DNA of 64,000 bases from Dromiciops gliroides (taxonomy: Eukaryota; Chordata; Mammalia; Microbiotheria; Microbiotheriidae): positions 262,150,441 to 262,214,440 of the forward strand of contig NC_057862.1 in assembly GCF_019393635.1 (NCBI RefSeq), given 5' to 3'. Each line of letters begins with the position of its first letter. The first letter of the stretch is position 1. The notes below the pieces were generated by a model. That model did not search any database and was not told where the DNA came from. It was given only the letters and a program-made list of their open reading frames with translations. Both the position numbers and the translations under genes were made by a program. Positions 55,979-64,000 of this stretch are shown piece by piece.

Positions 55979-56640
55979 GAAGATGGGATTTTAACTGGGA
56001 TTTGAAGGAAGCCAGAGAAGCCAGGAGGTGGAAATGAGGAGGAAGAGCAATCCAGGCATGGGGAACAGTCAGTGAAGATGCTTAGTCTGGAGATGGAGTG
56101 TCTTGTTTGAGGAACAGCAAGGAGGCTAGAATTACTGGATTGAAGAAAATGTGACAGAATAAAATGTAAGAAGATGGGAAAGGTTGGGGGCAAGTTATGA
56201 AAGGCTTTGAATATCAGAGGATTTTCTATTTGATCCTGCAGGTGACAGGGAGCCACTGGAGTTTACCAAGTAGGGGAGTGACATGGTCAGACCTGCATTT
56301 TAAGATGATCATTTTAACAAATGAGGGGAGGATGGACTGAAGTGGGAAGAGACTTATGACAGGCAGACTAACCATCAGGCTATTGCAATAGTGTAGGCAT
56401 CATGTAATGAGATGAGATAAATTTGGGGAGGGGCTTTTTCTAGAGATGTTACAAAAGTAAAATCGACAGACCATGGCAGCAGTTTGGTAAGTAAGAATGA
56501 AGAGTTAAGTTTGACTACTGGTTGTGGGCCTGGGTGACTGGAAGGATAGTGGAGCCTTAACAGTAATAGGGAAGTTTGAATAGGTGGAAGGGAAAAGATG
56601 AGTTCTGTTTTAGATAAGTTGAGTTTAAGAAGCCACCATC

Positions 56641-57224
56641 AGGGCACCACACAGGAATGAGGGCCATTTCGTGTTTTTCTTTGAGTTTCCTTAGCCAAAA
56701 AAATGCATCATGGAGTAGACTAGGCTGCTGCTGCTGCTGAGTCTTTCTCTGCTTAGCTAGACTAGTTCTTGGGAACTAGTCTGTTGCTTAGGGTCATTAT
56801 AAGTCTTTTCCAACATGGTAGATAGAAGCTGCCAGGGCTTATGCTCCACTTTTAGGAACCTAGAGTCACTTCCACACCATGATGAGGAATCAGAGTAGGA
56901 CTACTCTATCTTGAATTATTTTAAAAAGTAATTTGTTATGAAAAATGGGAAACATAAAACAGAAATGACATTAATACAGGTTATAATCATTGTATGTAGA
57001 AATTTAGCCCTTGTAAATTGCTGCAACAAGAAGACCAAATAATGTCCAGAAGGTGGTTTGGTATAATATGATGCTAATATGACCTAATGGAGAAATACTG
57101 CCCAAAAGCAAAATCAGAGTCGAATATGAAGTCATCCTGTGGGTGAGTTCATATTCTACCAAGAAGTATGGTGGATGATTATGAGCAGTATTATGGGATA
57201 AATCAGAGAGAAGCAGTTTAAAGA
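56641..57224. other. KLHDC2 intron 2, no recognised element
   Basis: Contains a short GCT run near 56732. Nothing recognised. Confidence 0.5.
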
Positions 57225-57564
57225 AAACGTAACTGTGACTTCCAGTTAAGATTGGATACCGGAACGGAAGCAGACAGCTCAGCTCCCACATACTAACTCT
57301 AAAAGTTATGTCAGACCAAATGATGACTAAGAGATCTAGTGAGAAACTACATGAGATAACTTGGTCTACCCAGGAATAGCATGAAGTGAGCGAGAAGCCC
57401 ACAGAGAATGAGAAAGAGGGCCAGCCACAAAAATAGCCTCCTTGGCACTACCAGAGATGGGCCAGAGACATGAAGGTTTCAGAAGGGGAGTCCGGTCCTC
57501 ATTGATAATTCCTAGGGTAGTCACAAGGGATCAGAGGTTGCTGGGAGCATAAATTTTTAGATTT

Positions 57565-57721
57565 TTTTTTGTTTTTTTTTTTTTTACTTTTTTGTGGGGC
57601 AATGAGGGTTAAGTGACTTGCCCAAGGTCACACAGCTAGCAAGTGTCTGAGGCTGAATTTGAACTCAGGTCCTCCTGAGTCCAAGGCCAGTGCTTTATCC
57701 ACTGTGCCACCTAGCTGCCTC
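57565..57721 (-). mobile_element. CORE-SINE, internal deletion
   Basis: Target duplication AAATTTTTAGATTT. Confidence 0.93.
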
Positions 57722-57987
57722 AAATTTTTAGATTTGGACAACTCGGGCTCAAGGCCTCACATGGGTCTCTTAACATTATTTTCTGAAATACCATAGTGAG
57801 CCCTGAAGATTAAGTACCCTGAATATCAAAAAGCCATGGGAGCCAGGTGATTCAGATTGAGAGGTGGGCAGTCAGGGGAGGCTGACCATTTTACCCAAAA
57901 ACAAAGTTGAAGGTAGAGCCTGGCAGTGGCACAAAACTGGTGAATAAACTAAAGAAGAGACAGACCACTGTAAAGCATTAAAATATG

Positions 57988-58029
57988 TGCTGAGAAGGGC
58001 AGCTAGGTGGTGCAGTGGATAAAGCACTT
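57988..58029 (+). mobile_element. CORE-SINE head fragment
   Basis: Only the first ~40 bp (AGGGCAGCTAGGTGGTGCAG through the A box). Lies opposite in orientation to the next SINE. Confidence 0.85.
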
Positions 58030-58053
58030 CCAATGGAACTTCTAATTATTATT

Positions 58054-58202
58054 ATTTTTTTGTGTGTGTGTGGGGCAGTGAGGGTTAAGTGACTTGCCCA
58101 GGGTCACACAGTTAATAAGTGTCAAGGGTTTGAGGCTGGATTTGAACTTAGGTCCTCCTGAATCCAGGGCCAGTGCTTTATCCACTGTGCCTAGTTGCCC
58201 CC
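58054..58202 (-). mobile_element. CORE-SINE, subfamily A
   Basis: Reverse copy with a TG-rich tail. Its right end is complementary to the head fragment at 57988. Confidence 0.9.
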
Positions 58203-58212
58203 CAAGTATTCC

Positions 58213-58363
58213 TTTTTTTTTTTTTGGCAGGGCAATTGGGGTTAAGTGACTTGCCCAGGGTCACACAGCTAGTAAGTGTTAAGTGTCTGAGGCCGAATTT
58301 GAACTCAGGTACTCCTGACTCCAGGGCTGGTGCTCTATCCACTACGCCATCTAGCTGCCCTGC
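58213..58363 (-). mobile_element. CORE-SINE, subfamily B
   Basis: Reverse copy; target duplication not clear. Confidence 0.9.
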
Positions 58364-58582
58364 CTTTCTCCCCCAATTATTCTTAATGAAAAGATTCCAT
58401 CCCTCAGGAAGAAATGCAAATATAAGTCAAGAGACATAAGTAAATTTATTTAATAGTTAGATGGGGCAGTGTGATGATGAAGGTTTTAACATTGTAATAA
58501 AGAAGAAGAAATGAAAAAAAAAATTAAAAAAAGAAGAAATGAGTTTTCAAGAGGTTTTGAGGGAGTTAATTAAGAATATGAG

Positions 58583-58669
58583 AGGCAGCTAGATGGCGCA
58601 GTGGTTAAAGCACCGACCCTGGATTCAGGAGGACCTGAGTTCAAATCCACTGCGCCACCTAGCCGCCCC
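58583..58669. mobile_element. Fold-back SINE
   Basis: 58583-58648 is the SINE 5' half in sense, ending at the B box. 58649-58669 is the exact reverse complement of a SINE 5' end, joined without spacer. Confidence 0.9.
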
Positions 58670-58879
58670 ACATTTGTTTTCATAAGATTTATAGTTTTCA
58701 AATTTTTCTCCCTTTCCTCCTTCCCCTTTCCCACCTCCCCAAGACAGCAAGCAATCTGATATAGGTTATATATGTACAATCACATTAAACATATTTCTGC
58801 ATTAGTCATACTGTGAAGGAAGAATCATAAAAACTCAAAAAAGAAAAACAAAACAAGTAGAAACAGTATGGTTCAATCT

Positions 58880-59692
58880 TGTGAGGACCAAATTTTTTTT
58901 TTTTTTTTGGTGAGGCAATTGGGGTTAAGTGACTTGCCCAGGGTCACACAGCTAGTGTTAAGTATCTGAGGCCAGATTAGAACTCAGGTACTCCTGACTC
59001 CAGGGCCCGTGCTCTATCCACTGTGTCACCTAGCTGCCCCTGAGGGCCAAAATTTTATATACGAAGCGTTATTAGGGTGACTCGCTTTAACATTGGGGTC
59101 CTGGAAATATGAGGGACTCTTAGGTCTAATCTCCCCTTTGAACTTTCCTTTTATATATTCCTCCCAGGCCAATAAGAAAAGGAGCCTCTGAGCTTTAGTT
59201 CATAAAGGATCAGGTTTTGTTACTTGGGAATTAATTAAACCACAAAGGTGAAACCAATTAAGGAAATAAGGAAGTAGAAATACAGATAGATAGTCTTAAC
59301 TCTAAGCTTAGCCTATGCAATCCCAGAGTGTTCTCAATTAAGCTAGTTAAAAGGAATTTAGGATTTTCCTTCATAAAACTCATCAAACCTGGTCAGTCTA
59401 CAGTTACTCAGCAATTGCCTGAAACAAAGCAAAACATGTGCCTCTGCCAGGTCCCCAAACACCACCAGACTGATTGCCAGGCCCAAAGAGTGCAAACTTT
59501 TTGAACATGTCCCTCCTACCGGAAGTTCGCTCCCTTCCAGTTGTGTTTAGTTTTTCCTCCCCCAAAAGGGGAGGTCCTTCAAAAACTGCTCAGTAGCATG
59601 CACAATCTGAGGGTAGGCCAGGTGTGGCCCCTCCCAAGTGATTCAGCTAAAAGTTTTGATATTAATCTTTACCACAAATAATTTTTACCACA
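58880..59692 (-). mobile_element. Solo LTR, family E (ERV fossil), with nested SINE
   Basis: TGTG...CACA ends between 4-bp duplications ATCT in the L1 3' UTR; other L1 copies show the empty site. On the minus strand a CCAAT-type box (ATTGG) and TATA box (ATATATAAAAGG) lie near 59150. A class I-like solo LTR. Confidence 0.85.
58898..59041 (-). mobile_element. CORE-SINE, subfamily B-like
   Basis: Target duplication GAGGACCAAATTTT / GAGGGCCAAAATTT, inside the LTR. Confidence 0.92.
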
Positions 59693-60733
59693 ATCTGCAT
59701 CTAGACTCCACAGGTTTTGTTTTGTTTTGTTTGGATTTGGAGAGCATTTTTCATTATGAGTACTTTGGAACTATCTTGGACCATTGTATTGCTGAGAAGA
59801 GTTTAATCTATCACAGTTGATCAAAACACAATGTTGTTGATACTATGTACAATGTTCTCCTGGTTCTGTTCATCTCATTCAGCATCAGTTCATGTAAATC
59901 CTTCCAGGTTTCTCTGAAATCTGCCTGCTCTTCGTATTCCATTACATCCATATACCACAACTTGTTCAGCCATTTCCCAATTGATGGGCAGCCCCTCAGT
60001 TTCCAATTCCTTGCCACCACAAAAAGGAGCAGCTATAAATAATCATGTATAAGTGGGTCCTTTTCCCTTTTTTATGATCTCTTTGTGAAAAAGACCGAAT
60101 AGTGGTATTGCTGGGTCAAAGGGTATGCACAGCTTTATCGCCCTTTGGGCATAGTTCCAGATTGCTCTCCAGAATGGTTGCATCAGTTCACAGCTCCACC
60201 AACAATGCATTAGTGTTCCAGTTTTTCCACAGCTTCTCCAACATTTATTATTTTCCTTTTTTGTCATATTAGCCAATCTGATAGTTGTGAGGTGGTACCT
60301 GAGAGCAGTTTTGATTTGCATTTCTTTAGAAGTGATTGAGAACGTTTTTTCATATGGGAATAGATAGCTTTGATTTCTTCATCTGAAAACTGCTTATTCA
60401 TATCCTTTGACAATTTCTCAGTTCTGGTCCATGCTCTCTTAATTTGCTTATGGTATCATCCTTTATGTGTAAACCATGTACCCATTTTGACCTTATTTTA
60501 GTATATGGTGTGAGATGTTGGTCTATACCTAGTTTCTGCCATACTGTTTTCCAGTTTTCCCAGCATTTTTTGTCAAATAATGAGTTTTTGTTTCAAAAGC
60601 TTGGATCTTTGGGTTTATCATTTACTAGATTGCTATAGTCATTTACTATAGTGTAATTTATACCTATTCTATTCCATTGATCCACCTCTCTATTTCTTAG
60701 CCAGTACCAGATTGTTTTAATAATTAGCACTTT

Positions 60734-61060
60734 AGGGACAGCTAGGTGGGGCAGTGGATCAGCCCTGGATTCAGGAGGACTTGAGTTCAAATTTGCCTCA
60801 GACATTTGACACTTACTAGCTGTGTGACCCTGGGCAGGTCACTTAACTCTCATTGCCCCACCAAAAACCAAAACAAAACAAGCAAAAGACATGTTTCAAC
60901 CAGTGAAACCTTTTGGGGCAGCTAGGTGGTGCAGTGGATAGAGAGCTGGCCCTGGAATCAGGAGGACCTGAGTTTAAATATGGCCTCAGACACTTGATAC
61001 TTACAAGCTGTGCGACCCTGGGCAAGTCACTTAACCCCAGTTGTCCCACCAAAAAAAAAA
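60734..61060 (+). mobile_element. Two-SINE composite inserted as one unit
   Basis: SINE (60734-60864, subfamily A), ~48 bp of other sequence, then a second SINE (60914-61060). The whole is flanked once by AATTAGCACTTT (60722-60733, 61061-61072). No inner duplication seen. Confidence 0.85.
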
Positions 61061-61373
61061 AATTAGCACTTTATAATACAGTTTGAGATCTGGTACGGCT
61101 AGACCACCTTTTTTGTATTTTTTCATTGATTCCCATGATATCCTTGAACTTTTATTTTTCCAGATGAATTTTGTTATTATCTTTTCTAGTTCTATAAAAT
61201 ATTTTTTGATAGGATTGTAATTTTTATTATATTGGCTCAGCCTACCCATGAGCAATTAATATTTTTCCAATTATTTAGATCTGTCTTCATTTGTGTGAAA
61301 AGTGTTTTGTAGTTCTGGTCATATATCTTGACAGGTACACTCCCAAGTATTTTATATTGGCCACAGATTTTTT

Positions 61374-61537
61374 GTTTTTTTTTGTTTGTTCTGGTTTTTT
61401 GGGTGAGGCAATTGGGGTTAAGTGACTTGCCCAGGGTCACACAGCTACTAAATGTTAAGTGTCTGAGGCCAGATTTGAACTCAGGTTCTCCTGACTCCAG
61501 GGCCGGTGCTCTATCTACTGCGCCACCTAGCTGCCCC
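61374..61537 (-). mobile_element. CORE-SINE, subfamily B (first of a same-site pair)
   Basis: Flanks CCACAGATTTTTT and TCACAGTTATTTT. Confidence 0.9.
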
Positions 61538-61550
61538 TCACAGTTATTTT

Positions 61551-61755
61551 CTTTTTCCAGATGTGGGGAGCATTTCCCATCATGAGTCTTTTTTTTTTTT
61601 TTTTGGTTTTGGTATTTTTTGCAGGGCAATGAGGGTTAAGTGACTTGCCCAGGGTCACACAGCTAGTAAGTGTCAAGTGTCTGAGGCTGGATTTGAACTC
61701 AGGTACTCCTGAATTCAGGGCCGATGCTTTACCACTGCGCCATCTAGCTGCCCCC
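61551..61755 (-). mobile_element. CORE-SINE, subfamily A, with extra L1-derived 3' piece
   Basis: SINE 61589-61755 plus 61551-61588. On the minus strand the latter reads ATGATGGGAAATGCTCCCCA after the A tail, then GGAAAAAG. Both lie within TCACAGTTATTTT duplications. Confidence 0.88.
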
Positions 61756-62190
61756 TCACAGTTATTTTTAATGGAATTTCTCATTCTATCTCTTGATGCT
61801 GGACTTTTTGGTAATATATAGAAATGCTGATGATTTATGTGGGTTTATTTTGTATCCTGAAACTTTGCTAATGTTGTTAATAATTCTGAGTAGCTCTTCA
61901 GTTGATTCTCTAGGTTTTTCTAAGTATAATATCATACATCTGCAAAGAACGATAGTTTTTTCTTTCCTCATTACCTGTTCTAATTCCTTTAATTTCTTTT
62001 TCTTCTCTTATTGCTATAACTAACATTTCTAGTATAATATTAAATAATAGTCATAATGGGTATCCTGATTGTATTGGAAAGGCTTCTAGCTTATCCTCAT
62101 TACAGATAATGCTTGTTGATGGTTTTAGATAAGTAGTACTTATCATTTTAAGGTAAGCTCCTTTTATTCTTATGCTCTCTAGTGTTTTTG

Positions 62191-62350
62191 TTTGGTTGTT
62201 TTTTTGTGTTTTTTTTTTTTTAAGGCAGTGAGGGTTAAGTGACTTGCCCAGGGTCACATAGCTAGTAAGGGTCAAGTGTTTGATTCTGGATTTGAACTCA
62301 GGTCCTGAATCCAGGGCCAGTGCTTTATCCGCTGCACCACCTAGCTGCCC
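62191..62350 (-). mobile_element. CORE-SINE, subfamily A (first of a same-site pair)
   Basis: Left word CTCTCTAGTGTTTTTG at 62175. Confidence 0.92.
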
Positions 62351-62367
62351 CTCTCTAGTGGTTTTTG

Positions 62368-62516
62368 TTTTTTTTTTTGGTGAGGCAATTGGGGTTAAGT
62401 GACTTGCTCAGGGTTACACAGCTAGTTAAGTGTTAAGTGTTTGAGGCTGGATTTGAACTCAGGTCCTCCTGAATCCAGGGCTGGTGCTTTATCTACTGTG
62501 CCACCTAGCTGCCCCC
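62368..62516 (-). mobile_element. CORE-SINE, subfamily B (second of a same-site pair)
   Basis: Between CTCTCTAGTGGTTTTTG (62351) and ATCTAGTGTTTTT (62517). Confidence 0.92.
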
Positions 62517-62929
62517 ATCTAGTGTTTTTAATAGGAGTGGGTGCTGTATTTTGTCAAAGGCCTTTTCTTCATCTATGGAGGTAATCGTATGATTTCTGTT
62601 AGTTTTGTTATTGATATGATCAGTTATACTGATCGTTTTCCTAATATTGAACCAGCCCTGCATTCCTGGTATAAATCCCACCTGGTCATAGTGTATGATC
62701 CTTGTGAAGTATTGCTGTAATCTTTTTGCTAATATTTTATTTAAAATTCTTGCATCAGTGGGTACAGCTATTCCTAAGGCTCTTGGGTTCAAGATGCTAG
62801 GCTGTCTCTATTGGGGTCTAAGGAAAAATGGTAGTCGTGGTGGTGATAGTGGCTTGCCACCATGTTATGCCTCCTATCTCTCCCTCAAGGTACCTTGCTA
62901 TTTCAGCGTGACCCAAAAAGAGTGTAGGT

Positions 62930-63420
62930 GTGGGGAATAGATTGGAAAGGTAGGAAGAGGCCAGGTTATGAAGGGTTTTAAAAGCCAGAGGATTTTACAT
63001 TTAATCTTGGAGATTATAGGGAGCCACATGAATTTAGGAGTGGGATGGAGGGAAGAAAGACTTGGCCTGACCTGTACTTTAAGAATATTAGTTTGGGGGC
63101 AGGTAGGTGGCACAGTGGATAGAGCACTGGCCCTGGAGTCAGGAGGACCTGAGTTCAAATCTGGCCTCAGACACTTAACACTTACTAGCTGTGTGACCCT
63201 GGGCAAGTCACTTAACCCCAATTGCCTCACTAAAAAAAACCCACAAACAACAACAACAACAACAAAAAAGAATATTAGTTTGATTGCAGAGTGGATGATG
63301 GACAAAGACAGGGAGAACAACCAGCAAGCCATTACAGTAGTTCAGGGGTCAGGTGATGAGGGCCTGCACCAGGGTGGTTGCAATGTTTGAAGAGAGAAAG
63401 TGCATGTGACATGTATTAAA
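62930..63420 (-). mobile_element. L2 LINE fragment
   Basis: Antisense L2: GGCCAGGTTATGAAGGGTTT, AGGGAGCCACATGAATTTAG and GAGGGCCTGCACCAGGGTGG. Split by a SINE. 63430-63490 holds another L2 3' end piece. Confidence 0.82.
63096..63268 (+). mobile_element. CORE-SINE, subfamily B
   Basis: Target duplication AGAATATTAGTTTG; tail ends in (CAA)n. Confidence 0.95.
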
Positions 63421-63499
63421 GATAAAAGAGAAAACTTGTCAGCTATCATTTATTAAGTGTCTGTGTGTCAGGCATTGTGCTAAGCACATAGATTGTAGA

Positions 63500-64000
63500 A
63501 CAGGAGGAAATTGTACATGAAACTATCTTATATAGAACTTTTCTTTTTAAAAGTATAGAATAAATTTAACATGTAACTTCAAAAGTTGTTCTATTTCTCT
63601 GTGATTCCTTCTGGCCTTCCATTTTCTTTCTTTTGATGGTTTTTTTTTTTTTTTGCAACTCTAGCTTTAGCACTTCTCTCAGACTAACTTCCCCACTCTC
63701 CTATCAAATATGCATAGAGTCTGTCAAAAGAAATTTCTACATAGCCAAAATTTTACATATTATATTGCAGCTTAACACCATCAACTCTCTGTTAGGAGAT
63801 AGCTTGCTTCATCATAGATACTTTGGAATCATGGTTCTTAAGTCTTTCAGACTTGTTTTTCCTTACATTGTCATAGTTATTGTATAAATTGTTCTTCTGG
63901 TTCTGCTCACTTCTTTCTGAATCAGTATATATGTCTTCCCAAGATCCTGTTCTTTATTTGTTACAGTGCAATAAAGATACATTACAGTTAGAGACTGTTC
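63500..64000 (-). mobile_element. L1 3' UTR region, cut by the window edge
   Basis: TACTTTGGAATCATGGTTCT, TAAATTGTTCTTCTGGTTCT and GCTCACTTCTTTCTGAATCA follow the antisense L1 3' UTR. The first 140 bp match the repeat at 10520-11045. Confidence 0.7.

Larger units (their letters stand above)
55060..56640 (-). mobile_element. L2 LINE split by a solo LTR and an L1
   Basis: Three pieces 55060-55130, 55504-55624 and 55979-56640 read continuously as antisense L2 (GAGGAGCTCACAATCTAATA, GGAAACAACATGCAAATAAC, GAAGCCAGAGAAGCCAGGAG, GAGCCACTGGAGTTTACC). Confidence 0.85.
57225..58580 (+). mobile_element. L1 5' UTR region, degenerate
   Basis: TGACTTCCAGTTAAGATTGG, GCAGACAGCTCAGCTCCC and later text fit marsupial L1 5' ends. 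No open frame. Cut by SINEs. Confidence 0.55.
58670..62795 (-). mobile_element. Long L1 copy (3' two thirds of ORF2 and 3' UTR), heavily nested
   Basis: 3' UTR 58670-58879 and 59693-59800. ORF2 in reverse from [13 protein letters not shown] (59811-60020) and [13 protein letters not shown] through WYWLRNREVDQWNRI (60700), KKGGLAVPDLKLYYK (61080), FLYITKKS (61790) and ADDxxxY-type text to [20 protein letters not shown] at 62650. Carries one solo LTR and seven SINEs. Confidence 0.9.

Noticed and set aside
61328-61585. Recurring ORFs with [19 protein letters not shown] or [19 protein letters not shown] on both strands
   Set aside because: They are translations of the common SINE and occur wherever it does; no gene.
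52196-64000. Search for KLHDC2 exon 3 in the rest of the window
   Set aside because: No segment encoding the expected INTEGDVPPSMSGS-like sequence was found; intron 2 appears to run past the edge.

Overview
The window looks like Australian marsupial nuclear DNA, most likely a dasyuromorph or a relative. This rests on two things: the host exons, and dozens of copies of a ~150-bp tRNA/CORE-SINE of the MAR1/WSINE1 type (A box, B box, CORE, A tail) together with marsupial-type L1, L2 and CR1/L3 LINEs. The SINE with the tail typical of the opossum Monodelphis was not seen. The exact species is an inference; no search could be run.

Two host genes are present, both on the + strand and in the same order as human 14q21.3. 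The 3' two thirds of KLHDC1 (nine exons, 998-20688) enters from the left edge. KLHDC2 starts in a CpG island at about 46.05-47.2 kb: exon 1 is at 46784-46987 and exon 2 at 52116-52195, and the gene continues past the right edge. Both encode kelch beta-propeller substrate receptors of cullin-2 RING E3 ligases that recognise C-terminal glycine degrons. KLHDC1 exons keep phase across every junction and end in a BC box plus a Cul2 box. KLHDC2 exon 1 carries seven GGGGCC units that encode a Gly-Pro tract.

The rest is introns and a 26-kb intergenic spacer dominated by retroelements. From 0 to 20.7 kb the KLHDC1 introns hold L2, L1, CR1/L3, a hAT MITE, two LTRs and SINEs. From 20.7 to 24.0 kb is a repeat-poor 3' flank. 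From 24 to 46 kb is a dense L1/LTR/SINE nest with a UCHL5 processed pseudogene (about 31.0-32.15 kb, minus). From 52.2 to 64 kb is KLHDC2 intron 2, with a layered L2 / L1 / solo LTR / SINE stratigraphy.

No new gene system is evident. The most unusual signals are: five places where two SINEs of different subfamilies occupy the same target, leaving three copies of the target duplication; SINE insertions that carry extra 3' sequence or a partner SINE; a fold-back SINE; an L1 copy with target duplications that stops inside ORF1; the GGGGCC tract in KLHDC2; and an unidentified minus-strand protein-like relic at 16.1-16.8 kb.
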